Below are positions 1-13,000 of a stretch of 64,000 nt of DNA, piece by piece; position 1 is the first letter of the stretch; each line of letters begins with the position of its first letter. The stretch is from contig OX392527.1 in the NCBI GenBank assembly GCA_947623455.1, forward strand, positions 9,606,001 through 9,670,000. The letters run 5' to 3'. Source of the DNA: Mimachlamys varia (lineage: Eukaryota; Mollusca; Bivalvia; Pectinida; Pectinidae). The position numbers were made by a program, and so were the translations under genes. A model generated the notes under the pieces. That model made no database searches. It saw only the letters and a program-made list of their open reading frames with translations, and had not been told where the DNA came from.

Positions 1-520
1 TCGATGTTATGCCTTGCCACATCCTTAATATCCCTATAGAACCTCGACGAGAGTCGATCTAAACCACTAAAACATAACATTACTTTATTAACACCTTAGG
101 TTCAACAAGTAATTGGTTTCATGTACTGCACATCACACAAATATCACCTATTTCTTAACGATAAATATCAAGTAATGTGACCGGGATCGATTCCGAAATA
201 AGGTGTGCCTTCAACTTTTATAATTTGATTGAGCTCCTTCACCTACTGTAATAGTGAGGTTCTCGCGAGTGGACCGACAGTTAGATTTGGTATGTACTGA
301 CCGATGTGACAAAATTTCAGCAAAAAATTTGTACATTGTATAAAAAAATAGCTTAATGTAAAACAATTTTAATATACCACAATTCAAATATGTATAATTC
401 AGGTATGTAATGCACAGCACAGTATAGCAGTATAATACAGTATGTTTTCATTCATTATGTAATTGAGTCCTTATGTCAGTTGAATTGGGAAAACATATCC
501 TCGCTTATTTTTGTTTTCAA
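1..520. other. Non-coding flank, no gene seen
   Basis: AT-rich unique sequence. The only open frame (211-420, minus, 69 codons) has low-complexity composition, no recognisable domain and no supporting signals, so I do not call it. No RNA gene or mobile element was recognised here. Confidence 0.6.
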
Positions 521-2970
521 GTTTTCATGTGTCTTCTGGTACTGTTGGTTAAATCTTTTTCTTTATACTAATTTCGATGTGTCCACTGGTTCTGTTGGTT
601 AAATCTATGTCTTTATACTAATTTCGACGTTTCCACTGGTTCTGTTGGTTAAATCTTTGTCTTTATACTAATATCGATGTGTCCCCTGGTTCTGTTGGTT
701 AAATCTTTGTCTTTATACTAAATTCAATGTTCCCCTGGTATTGTTGGTTAAATCTCTGTCTTTATACTAATATCGATGTGTCCCCTGGTTCTGTTGGTTA
801 AATCTTTGTCTTTATACTAATTTCAACGTGTCCTCTGGTTCTGTTGGTTAAATCTTTGTCTTTATACTAATATCGATGTGTCCCCTGGTTCTGTTGGTTA
901 AATCTTTGTCTTTATACTAATATCGATGTGTCCCCTGGTTCTGTTGGTTAAATCTTTGTCTTTATACTAATTTCAACGTGTCCTCTGGTACTGTTGATTA
1001 AATCTTTGTCTTTATACTAATATCGATGTGTCCCCTGGTTCTGTTGGTTAAATCTTTGTCTTTATACTAATTTCGATGTATCCCCTGGTTCTGTTGATTA
1101 AATCTTTGTCTTTATACTAAATTCAATGTTCCCCTGGTATTGTTGGTTAAATCTCTGTCTTTATACTAATATCGATGTGTCCCCTGGTTCTGTTGGTTAA
1201 ATCTTTGTCTTTATACTAATTTCGACGTGTCCCCTGGTTCTGTTGGTTAAATCTCTGTCTTTATACTAATATCGACGTGTCCTCTGGTTCTGTTGGTTAA
1301 ATCTTTGTCTTTATACTAATTTCGACGTGTCCCCTGGTTCTGTTGGTTAAATCTTTGTCTTTATACTAATTTCGACGTGTCCCCTGGTTCTGTTGGTTAA
1401 ATCTCTGTCTTTATACTAATATCGACGTGTCCTCTGGTTCTGTTGGTTAAATCTTTGTCTTTATACTAATTTCGACGTGTCCCCTGGTTCTGTTGGTTAA
1501 ATCTTTGTCTTTATACTAATTTCGACGTGTCCTCTGGTTCTGTTGGTTAAATCTTTGTCTTTATACTAATTTCGATGTTCCCCTGGTTCTGTTGATTAAA
1601 TCTTTGTCTTTATACTAATTTCAACGTGTCCTCTGGTTCTGTTGATTAAATCTATGTCTTTATACTAATTTCGATGTTCCCCTGGTTCTGTTGGTTAAAT
1701 CTTTGTCTTTATACTAATTTCAACGTGTCCTCTGGTTCTGTTGATTAAATCTTTGTCTTTATACTAAATTCGATGTTCCCCTGGTATTGTTGGTTAAATC
1801 TTTGTCTTTATACTAAATTCGATGTTCCCCTGGTATTGTTGGTTAAATCTTTGTCTTTATACTAATTTCGATGTTCCCCTGGTTCTGTTGATTAAATCTT
1901 TGTCTTTATACTAATTTCGACGTGTCCTCTGGTTCTGTTGATTAAATCTTTGTCTTTATACTAATTTCGATGTTCCCCTGGTTCTGTTGGTTAAATCTTT
2001 GTCTTTATACTAAATTCAATGTTCCCCTGGTATTGTTGGTTAAATCTTTGTCTTTATACTAATTTCGACGTGTCCCCTGGTTCTGTTGATTAAATCTTTG
2101 TCTTTATACTAATTTCGACGTGTCCCCTGGTTCTGTTGATTAAATCTTTGTCTTTATACTAATTTCGACGTGTCCTCTGGTTCTGTTGATTAAATCTTTG
2201 TCTTTATACTAATTTCGACGTGTCCCCTGGTTCTGTTGATTAAATCTTTGTCTTTATACTAATTTCGACGTGTCCTCTGGTTCTGTTGATTAAATCTTTG
2301 TCTTTATACTAATATCGATGTGTCCCCTGGTTCTGTTGGTTAAATCTTTGTCTTTATACTAATTTCGACGTGTCCTCTGGTTCTGTTGATTAAATCTTTG
2401 TCTTTATACTAATATCGATGTGTCCCCCGGTTCTGTTGGTTAAATCTTTGTCTTTATACTAATTTCGACGTGTCCTCTGGTTCTGTTGATTAAATCTTTG
2501 TCTTTATACTAATATCGATGTGTCCCCCGGTTCTGTTGGTTAAATCTTTGTCTTTATACTAATTTCGATGTGTCCACTGGTTCTGTTGATTAAATCTTTG
2601 TCTTTATACTAATTTCGACGTGTCCTCTGGTTCTGTTGATTAAATCTTTGTCTTTATACTAATTTCGATGTTCCCCTGGTTCTGTTGGTTAAATCTTTGT
2701 CTTTATACTAATATCGATATGTCCTCTGGTTCTGTTGATTAAATCTTTGTCTTTATACTAATTTCGATGTTCCCCTGGTTCTGTTGGTTAAATCTTTGTC
2801 TTTATACTAATATCGATATGTCCTCTGGTTCTGTTGATTAAATCTTTGTCTTTATACTAATTTCGACGTGTCCTCTGGTTCTGTTGATTAAATCTTTGTC
2901 TTTATACTAAATTCGATGTTCCCCTGGTTCTGTTGATTAAATCTTTGTCTTTATACTAATTTCGATGTAC
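521..2970. repeat. 50-bp minisatellite, about 49 copies
   Basis: Head-to-tail repeats with a period of 50 bp (some units 49 or 48). Each unit carries CTGTTGGTTAAATC (or TTGATTAAATC), then TTTGTCTTTATACTAAT, then TTCGAYGTGTCCYCTGG. Short units have lost bases in the GATGTGTCCCC stretch, giving GATGTTCCCC. Near 2280-2540 two unit types alternate (ATATCGATG/GGTT and TTTCGACG/GATT), so part of the array is organised as 100-bp dimers. Stops occur in all frames and no protein is encoded. The array decays at 2970 into unique DNA. Confidence 0.95.
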
Positions 2971-4016
2971 CCTTTGACGTGGCTGAGACTTTACTTTTTT
3001 CAGATATCTGTGTGACCTAACATATCCTTGATATCTATTCTGTATATCCTCTTAATTCCAGAGGTTACGCTCTACAAAGAACGTAATTGATCTTAACCCC
3101 TTAAATAGGCATCCTTTGAATTGAAGTTACCTTTCAATTTCGCTCTCTTTGTTCTGATACTATTCTTTATACAATGTTATAGTTGTGATTTTTATTTAAA
3201 AAAAAGAGCAAGTGACATGACTAAGGACGAGACAATAATTATTCGTTGTTTACATGTACGAGACCGTAAATGACACGTAGCACGTGAACGGCGATTTGAT
3301 ACCGGCCGAATGGCTGTTGTATTCCATTTTCCGAATTTCGATGTCGATAATGACACATTTGTCAAAGTTTAAATCAAATTGAAGTAAGAATAAGTAAGCA
3401 ACATGGACAGGATATGTAAATATAAGCAATGAAGTACCTCTGTGGTCGTTATGAATGACAGAACTTTGCAGGCAAACACATCAATTTGCGCAAGCCTGGC
3501 GAATTAATGGCCGCCATTTTTAGTCACGTATCAAATACGCAAACCATGGAAGACTAACCGGAAGTATATATCGTATTTGGTGTCATACACCGAGAATACA
3601 TTGGTGCTTTTTAAACTAAAAACTTGGATATAAATTATACTCTTTATATATAATATTGTTTAAACAGCATGTATATCATTTATCAATAAATTGACCCAAA
3701 TTATCACAAAAGTCGGCCACGAGTGATTGTGGTAAGGGAAAGTTTTGCCTAATAACCTTTACGGATGTTACAATGTAAATAAGTTATAACATGTCTAACT
3801 AACTACCTAGATGGAATAGTTATACAAACCAGAAACGAAATCTAACTTCTCCAACAAAACAAATGAGACAATATTATAAAACATGCATGATAAAACATAT
3901 TCGACAAATTCTTCTAGAAAAGTACACAAATCTTGTCAAAAAAACAATCCATAAATGTACAAAATGTGTTAAACTAGCTAAACCAGAAACGTATATAATC
4001 AGATGTAAGGCAGACG
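2971..4016. other. Unique spacer between the 50-bp and 38-bp arrays
   Basis: About 1 kb of single-copy sequence without a supported ORF. It has a less AT-rich patch near 3280-3570 with promoter-like motifs (listed separately). An 87-codon open frame at 3863-4126 runs into the 38-bp repeat and has no domain, so it is treated as fortuitous. Confidence 0.6.
3509..3565. promoter_or_regulatory. Possible TATA-less promoter motifs (YY1-like and ETS-like)
   Basis: GGCCGCCATTTTT at 3509-3521 matches the YY1 core (GCCGCCAT), and ACCGGAAGT at 3557-3565 is a perfect ETS-type site 48 bases further on. In animals these two motifs commonly sit near start sites of TATA-less housekeeping promoters. No supported exon lies next to them in this window, so this is only a suggestion from motif content. 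Confidence 0.25.
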
Positions 4017-7000
4017 GATTCAGCATAGACTTCGCGATTGTTTTCCGTAGACCTTATTCTCCTAATACTCTGCCAATGCTTCCCGTAGACCTTATTCTCC
4101 TATGGCTCCGCCAATGTTTTCCGTAGACCTTATTCTCCTATGACTCCGCCAATGTTTTCCGTAGACCTTATTCTCCTATGACTCCGCCAATGTTTTCCGT
4201 AGACCTTATTCTCCTATGGCTCCGCCAATGTTTTCCGTAGACCTTATTCTCCTTTGGCTCCGCCAATGTTTTCCGTAGACCTTATTCTCCTAATACTCCG
4301 CCAATGTTTTCCGTAGACCTAATTCTCCTATGGCTCCGCCAATGTTTTCCGTAGACCTAATTCTCCTATGGCTCCGCCAATGTTTTCCGTAGACCTTATT
4401 CTCCTAATACTCCGCCAATGTTTTCCGTAGACCTTATTCTCCTATGGCTCCGCCAATGTTTTCCGTAGACCTTATTCTCCTATGGCTCCGCCAATGTTTT
4501 CCGTAGGCCTTATTCTCCTATGTCTCCGCCAATGTTTTCCGTAGACCTTATTCTCCTATGGCTCCGCCAATGTTTTCCGTAGACCTTATTCTCCTAATAC
4601 TCCGCCAATGTTTTCCGTAGACCTAATTCTCCTATGGCTCCGCCAATGTTTTCTGTAGACCTAATTCTCCTATGGCTCCGCCAATGTTTTCCGTAGACCT
4701 TATTCTCCTAATACTCCACCAATGTTTTCCGTAGACCTAATTCTTCTATGGCTCCGCCAATGTTTTCCGTAGACCTAAGTCTCCTATGGCTCCGCCAATG
4801 TTTTCCGTAGACCTTATTCTCCTAATACTCCGCCAATGTTTTCCGTAGGTCTTATTCTCCTATGTCTCCGCCTATGTTTTCCGTAGACCTTATTCTCCAA
4901 TGACTCCGCCAATGTTTTCCACAGGCCTTATTCCCCTAATACTCCGCCTATGTTTTCCGTAGACCTTATTCTCCTAATACTCCGCCAATGTTTTCCGTAG
5001 ACCTAATTCTCCTAATACTCCGCCAATGTTTTCCGTAGACCTTATTCTCCTATGACTCCGCCAATGTTTTCCGTAGACCTTATTCTCCTATGACTCCGCC
5101 AATGTTTTCCGTAGACCTTATTCTCCTATGGCTCCGCCAATGTTTTCCGTAGACCTTATTCTCCTATGGCTCCGCCAATGTTTTCCGTAGACCTTATTCT
5201 CCTAATACTCCGCCAATGTTTTCCGTAGACCTAATTCTCCTATGGCTCCACCAATATTTTCCGTAGACCTAATTCTCCTATGGCTCCGCCAATGTTTTCC
5301 GTAGACCTTATTCTCCTAATACTCCGCCAATGCTTCCCGTAGACCTTATTCTCCTATGGCTCCGCCAATGTTTTCCGTAGACCTTATTCTCCTATGACTC
5401 CGCCAATGTTTTCCGTAGACCTTATTCTCCTATGAGTCCGCCAATGTTTTCCGTAGACCTTATTCTCCTATGGCTCCGCCAATGTTTTCCGTAGACCTAA
5501 TTCTCCTATGTCTCCGCCAAAGTTTTCCGTAGACATTATTCTCCTATGACTCCGCCAATGTTTTCCGTAGACCTTATTCTCCTTTGGCTCCGCCAATGTT
5601 TTCCGTAGACCTTATTCTCCTAGTACTCCGCCAATGTTTTCCGTAGACCTAATTCTCCTATGGCTCCGCCAATGTTTTCCGTAGACCTAATTCTCCTATG
5701 GCTCCGCCAATGTTTTCCGTAGACCTTATTCTCCTAATACTCCGCCAATGTTTTCCGTAGACCTTATTCTCCTATGGCTCCGCCAATGTTTTCCGTAGAC
5801 CTTATTCTCCTATGGCTCCGCCAATGTTTTCCGTAGGCCTTATTCTCCTATGTCTCCGCCAATGTTTTCCGTAGACCTTATTCTCCTATGGCTCCGCCAA
5901 TGTTTTCCGTAGACCTTATTCTCCTAATACTCCGCCAATGTTTTCCGTAGACCTAATTCTCCTATGGCTCCGCCAATGTTTTCCGTAGACCTTATTCTCC
6001 TAATACTCCGCCAATGTTTTCCGTAGACCTTATTCTCCTATGGCTCCGCCAATGTTTTCCGTAGACCTTATTCTCCTATGGCTCCGCCAATGTTTTCCGT
6101 AGACCTTATTCTCCTATGGCTCCGCCAATGTTTTCCGTAGGCCTTATTCTCCTATGTCTCCGCCAATGTTTTCCGTAGACCTTATTCTCCTATGGCTCCG
6201 CCAATGTTTTCCGTAGACCTTATTCTCCTAATACTCCGCCAATGTTTTCCGTAGACCTAATTCTCCTATGGCTCCGCCAATGTTTTCCGTAGACCTAATT
6301 CTCCTATGGCTCCGCCAATGTTTTCCGTAGACCTTATTCTCCTAATACTCCGCCAATGTTTTCCGTAGACCTAATTCTTCTATGGCTCCGCCAATGTTTT
6401 CCGTAGACCTAAGTCTCCTATGGCTCCGCCAATGTTTTCCGTAGACCTTATTCTCCTAATACTCCGCCAATGTTTTCCGTAGGCCTTATTCTCCTATGTC
6501 TCCGCCTATGTTTTCCGTAGACCTTATTCTCCTATGACTCCGCCAATGTTTTCCACAGGCCTTATTCCCCTAATACTCCGCCTATGTTTTCCGTAGACCT
6601 TATTCTCCTAATACTCCGCCAATGTTTTCCGTAGACCTAATTCTCCTAATACTCCGCCAATGTTTTCCGTAGACCTTATTCTCCTATGACTCCGCCAATG
6701 TTTTCCGTAGACCTTATTCTCCTATGACTCCGCCAATGTTTTCCGTAGACCTTATTCTCCTATGGCTCCGCCAATGTTTTCCGTAGACCTTATTCTCCTA
6801 TGGCTCCGCCAATGTTTTCCGTAGACCTTATTCTCCTATGGCTCCGCCAATGTTTTCCGTAGACCTTATTCTCCTAATACTCCGCCAATGTTTTCCGTAG
6901 ACCTAATTCTCCTATGGCTCCGCCAATATTTTCCGTAGACCTAATTCTCCTATGGCTCCGCCAATGTTTTCCGTAGACCTTATTCTCCTAATACTCCGCC

Positions 7001-10000
7001 AATGCTTCCCGTAGACCTTATTCTCCTATGGCTCCGCCAATGTTTTCCGTAGACCTTATTCTCCTATGACTCCGCCAATGTTTTCCGTAGACCTTATTCT
7101 CCTATGAGTCCGCCAATGTTTTCCGTAGACCTTATTCTCCTATGGCTCCGCCAATGTTTTCCGTAGACCTAATTCTCCTATGTCTCCGCCAAAGTTTTCC
7201 GTAGACCTTATTCTCCTATGACTCCGCCAATGTTTTCCGTAGACCTTATTCTCCTTTGGCTCCGCCAATGTTTTCCGTAGACCTTATTCTCCTAATACTC
7301 CGCCAATGTTTTCCGTAGACCTAATTCTCCTATGGCTCCGCCAATGTTTTCCGTAGACCTAATTCTCCTATGGCTCCGCCAATGTTTTCCGTAGACCTTA
7401 TTCTCCTAATACTCCGCCAATGTTTTCCGTAGACCTTATTCTCCTATGGCTCCGCCAATGTTTTCCGTAGACCTTATTCTCCTATGGCTCCGCCAATGTT
7501 TTCCGTAGGCCTTATTCTCCTATGTCTCCGCCAATGTTTTCCGTAGACCTTATTCTCCTATGGCTCCGCCAATGTTTTCCGTAGACCTTATTCTCCTAAT
7601 ACTCCGCCAATGTTTTCCGTAGACCTAATTCTCCTATGGCTCCGCCAATGTTTTCTGTAGACCTAATTCTCCTATGGCTCCGCCAATGTTTTCCGTAGAC
7701 CTTATTCTCCTAATACTCCACAAATGTTTTCCGTAGACCTAATTCTTCTATGGCTCCGCCAATGTTTTCCGTAGACCTAAGTCTCCTATGGCTCCGCCAA
7801 TGTTTTCCGTAGACCTTATTCTCCTAATACTCCGCCAATGTTTTCCGTAGGTCTTATTCTCCTATGTCTCCGCCTATGTTTTCCGTAGACCTTATTCTCC
7901 AATGACTCCGCCAATGTTTTCCACAGGCCTTATTCCCCTAATACTTCGCCTATGTTTTCCGTAGACCTTATTCTCCTAATACTCCGCCAATGTTTTCCGT
8001 AGACCTAATTCTCCTAATACTCCGCCAATGTTTTCCGTAGACCTTATTCTCCTATGACTCCGCCAATGTTTTCCGTAGACCTTATTCTCCTATGACTCCG
8101 CCAATGTTTTCCGTAGACCTAATTCTCCTATGGCTCCGCCAATGTTTTCCGTAGACCTTATTCTCCTATGGCTCCGCCAATGTTTTCCGTAGACCTTATT
8201 CTCCTAATACTCCGCCAATGCTTCCCGTAGACCTTATTCTCCTATGGCTCCGCCAATGTTTTCCGTAGACCTTATTCTCCTATGACTCCGCCAATGTTTT
8301 CCGTAGACCTTATTCTCCTATGAGTCCGCCAATGTTTTCCGTAGACCTTATTCTCCTATGGCTCCGCCAATGTTTTCCGTAGACCTAATTCTCCTATGTC
8401 TCCGCCAAAGTTTTCCGTAGACCTTATTCTCCTATGACTCCGCCAATGTTTTCCGTAGACCTTATTCTCCTTTGGCTCCGCCAATGTTTTCCGTAGACCT
8501 TATTCTCCTAATACTCCGCCAATGTTTTCCGTAGACCTAATTCTCCTATGGCTCCGCCAATGTTTTCCGTAGACCTAATTCTCCTATGGCTCCGCCAATG
8601 TTTTCCGTAGACCTTATTCTCCTAATACTCCGCCAATGTTTTCCGTAGACCTTATTCTCCTATGGCTCCGCCAATGTTTTCCGTAGACCTTATTCTCCTA
8701 TGGCTCCGCCAATGTTTTCCGTAGGCCTTATTCTCCTATGTCTCCGCCAATGTTTTCCGTAGACCTTATTCTCCTATGGCTCCGCCAATGTTTTCCGTAG
8801 ACCTTATTCTCCTAATACTCCGCCAATGTTTTCCGTAGACCTAATTCTCCTATGGCTCCGCCAATGTTTTCCGTAGACCTTATTCTCCTAATACTCCGCC
8901 AATGTTTTCCGTAGACCTTATTCTCCTATGGCTCCGCCAATGTTTTCCGTAGACCTTATTCTCCTATGGCTCCGCCAATGTTTTCCGTAGACCTTATTCT
9001 CCTATGGCTCCGCCAATGTTTTCCGTAGGCCTTATTCTCCTATGTCTCCGCCAATGTTTTCCGTAGACCTTATTCTCCTATGGCTCCGCCAATGTTTTCC
9101 GTAGACCTTATTCTCCTAATACTCCGCCAATGTTTTCCGTAGACCTAATTCTCCTATGGCTCCGCCAATGTTTTCCGTAGACCTAATTCTCCTATGGCTC
9201 CGCCAATGTTTTCCGTAGACCTTATTCTCCTAATACTCCGCCAATGTTTTCCGTAGACCTAATTCTTCTATGGCTCCGCCAATGTTTTCCGTAGACCTAA
9301 GTCTCCTATGGCTCCGCCAATGTTTTCCGTAGACCTTATTCTCCTAATACTCCGCCAATGTTTTCCGTAGGCCTTATTCTCCTATGTCTCCGCCTATGTT
9401 TTCCGTAGACCTTATTCTCCTATGACTCCGCCAATGTTTTCCACAGGCCTTATTCCCCTAATACTCCGCCTATGTTTTCCGTAGACCTTATTCTCCTAAT
9501 ACTCCGCCAATGTTTTCCGTAGACCTAATTCTCCTAATACTCCGCCAATGTTTTCCGTAGACCTTATTCTCCTATGACTCCGCCAATGTTTTCCGTAGAC
9601 CTTATTCTCCTATGACTCCGCCAATGTTTTCCGTAGACCTTATTCTCCTATGGCTCCGCCAATGTTTTCCGTAGACCTTATTCTCCTATGGCTCCGCCAA
9701 TGTTTTCCGTAGACCTTATTCTCCTATGGCTCCGCCAATGTTTTCCGTAGACCTTATTCTCCTAATACTCCGCCAATGTTTTCCGTAGACCTAATTCTCC
9801 TATGGCTCCGCCAATATTTTCCGTAGACCTAATTCTCCTATGGCTCCGCCAATGTTTTCCGTAGACCTTATTCTCCTAATACTCCGCCAATGCTTCCCGT
9901 AGACCTTATTCTCCTATGGCTCCGCCAATGTTTTCCGTAGACCTTATTCTCCTATGACTCCGCCAATGTTTTCCGTAGACCTTATTCTCCTATGAGTCCG

Positions 10001-13000
10001 CCAATGTTTTCCGTAGACCTTATTCTCCTATGGCTCCGCCAATGTTTTCCGTAGACCTAATTCTCCTATGTCTCCGCCAAAGTTTTCCGTAGACCTTATT
10101 CTCCTATGACTCCGCCAATGTTTTCCGTAGACCTTATTCTCCTTTGGCTCCGCCAATGTTTTCCGTATACCTTATTCTCCTAATACTCCGCCAATGTTTT
10201 CCGTAGACCTAATTCTCCTATGGCTCCGCCAATGTTTTCCGTAGACCTAATTCTCCTATGGCTCCGCCAATGTTTTCCGTAGACCTTATTCTCCTAATAC
10301 TCCGCCAATGTTTTCCGTAGACCTTATTCTCCTATGGCTCCGCCAATGTTTTCCGTAGACCTTATTCTCCTATGGCTCCGCCAATGTTTTCCGTAGGCCT
10401 TATTCTCCTATGTCTCCGCCAATGTTTTCCGTAGACCTTATTCTCCTATGGCTCCGCCAATGTTTTCCGTAGACCTTATTCTCCTAATACTCCGCCAATG
10501 TTTTCCGTAGACCTAATTCTCCTATGGCTCCGCCAATGTTTTCTGTAGACCTAATTCTCCTATGGCTCCGCCAATGTTTTCCGTAGACCTTATTCTCCTA
10601 ATACTCCACAAATGTTTTCCGTAGACCTAATTCTTCTATGGCTCCGCCAATGTTTTCCGTAGACCTAAGTCTCCTATGGCTCCGCCAATGTTTTCCGTAG
10701 ACCTTATTCTCCTAATACTCCGCCAATGTTTTCCGTAGGTCTTATTCTCCTATGTCTCCGCCTATGTTTTCCGTAGACCTTATTCTCCAATGACTCCGCC
10801 AATGTTTTCCACAGGCCTTATTCCCCTAATACTTCGCCTATGTTTTCCGTAGACCTTATTCTCCTAATACTCCGCCAATGTTTTCCGTAGACCTAATTCT
10901 CCTAATACTCCGCCAATGTTTTCCGTAGACCTTATTCTCCTATGACTCCGCCAATGTTTTCCGTAGACCTTATTCTCCTATGACTCCGCCAATGTTTTCC
11001 GTAGACCTAATTCTCCTATGGCTCCGCCAATGTTTTCCGTAGACCTTATTCTCCTATGGCTCCGCCAATGTTTTCCGTAGACCTTATTCTCCTAATACTC
11101 CGCCAATGTTTTCCGTAGACCTAATTCTCCTATGGCTCCGCCAATATTTTCCGTAGACCTAATTCTCCTATGGCTCCGCCAATGTTTTCCGTAGACCTTA
11201 TTCTCCTAATACTCCGCCAATGCTTCCCGTAGACCTTATTCTCCTATGGCTCCGCCAATGTTTTCCGTAGACCTTATTCTCCTATGACTCCGCCAATGTT
11301 TTCCGTAGACCTTATTCTCCTATGACTCCGCCAATGTTTTCCGTAGACCTTATTCTCCTATGGCTCCGCCAATGTTTTCCGTAGACCTAATTCTCCTATG
11401 TCTCCGCCAAAGTTTTCCGTAGACCTTATTCTCCTATGACTCCGCCAATGTTTTCCGTAGACCTTATTCTCCTATGGCTCCGCCAATGTTTTCCGTAGAC
11501 CTTATTCTCCTATGGCTCCGCCAATGTTTTCCGTAGACCTTATTCTCCTATGGCTCCGCCAATGTTTTCCGTAGACCTTATTCTCCTATGGCTCCGCCAA
11601 TGTTTTCCGTAGACCTTATTCTCCTAATACTCCGCCAATGTTTTCCGTAGACCTTATTCTCCTATGGCTCCGCCAATGTTTTCCGTAGACCTTATTCTCC
11701 TATGGCTCCGCCAATGTTTTCCGTAGACCTTATTCTCCTATGGCTCCGCCAATGTTTTCCGTAGGCCTTATTCTCCTATGTCTCCGCCAATGTTTTCCGT
11801 AGACCTTATTCTCCTATGGCTCCGCCAATGTTTTCCGTAGACCTTATTCTCCTAATACTCCGCCAATGTTTTCCGTAGACCTAATTCTCCTATGGCTCCG
11901 CCAATGTTTTCCGTAGACCTAATTCTCCTATGGCTCCGCCAATGTTTTCCGTAGACCTTATTCTCCTAATACTCCGCCAATGTTTTCCGTAGACCTAATT
12001 CTTCTATGGCTCCGCCAATGTTTTCCGTAGACCTAAGTCTCCTATGGCTCCGCCAATGTTTTCCGTAGACCTTATTCTCCTAATACTCCGCCAATGTTTT
12101 CCGTAGGCCTTATTCTCCTATGTCTCCGCCTATGTTTTCCGTAGACCTTATTCTCCTATGACTCCGCCAATGTTTTCCACAGGCCTTATTCCCCTAATAC
12201 TCCGCCTATGTTTTCCGTAGACCTTATTCTCCTAATACTCCGCCAATGTTTTCCGTAGACCTAATTCTCCTAATACTCCGCCAATGTTTTCCGTAGACCT
12301 TATTCTCCTATGACTCCGCCAATGTTTTCCGTAGACCTTATTCTCCTATGACTCCGCCAATGTTTTCCGTAGACCTTATTCTCCTATGGCTCCGCCAATG
12401 TTTTCCGTAGACCTTATTCTCCTATGACTCCGCCTATGTTTTCCGTAGACCTTATTCTCCTATGACTCCGCCAATGTTTTCCGTAGACCTTATTCTCCTA
12501 TGGCTCCGCCAATGTTTTCCGTAGACCTTATTCTCCTAATACTCCGCCAATGCTTCCCGTAGACCTTATTCTCCTATGGCTCCGCCAATGTTTTCCGTAG
12601 ACCTTATTCTCCTATGACTCCGCCAATGTTTTCCGTAGACCTTATTCTCCTATGAGTCCGCCAATGTTTTCCGTAGACCTTATTCTCCTATGGCTCCGCC
12701 AATGTTTTCCGTAGACCTAATTCTCCTATGTCTCCGCCAAAGTTTTCCGTAGACCTTATTCTCCTATGGCTCCGCCAATGTTTTCCGTAGACCTTATTCT
12801 CCTAATACTCCGCCAATGTTTTCCGTAGACCTTATTCTCCTATGGCTCCGCCAATGTTTTCCGTAGACCTTATTCTCCTATGGCTCCGCCAATGTTTTCC
12901 GTAGACCTTATTCTCCTATGGCTCCGCCAATGTTTTCCGTAGGCCTTATTCTCCTATGTCTCCGCCAATGTTTTCCGTAGACCTTATTCTCCTATGGCTC

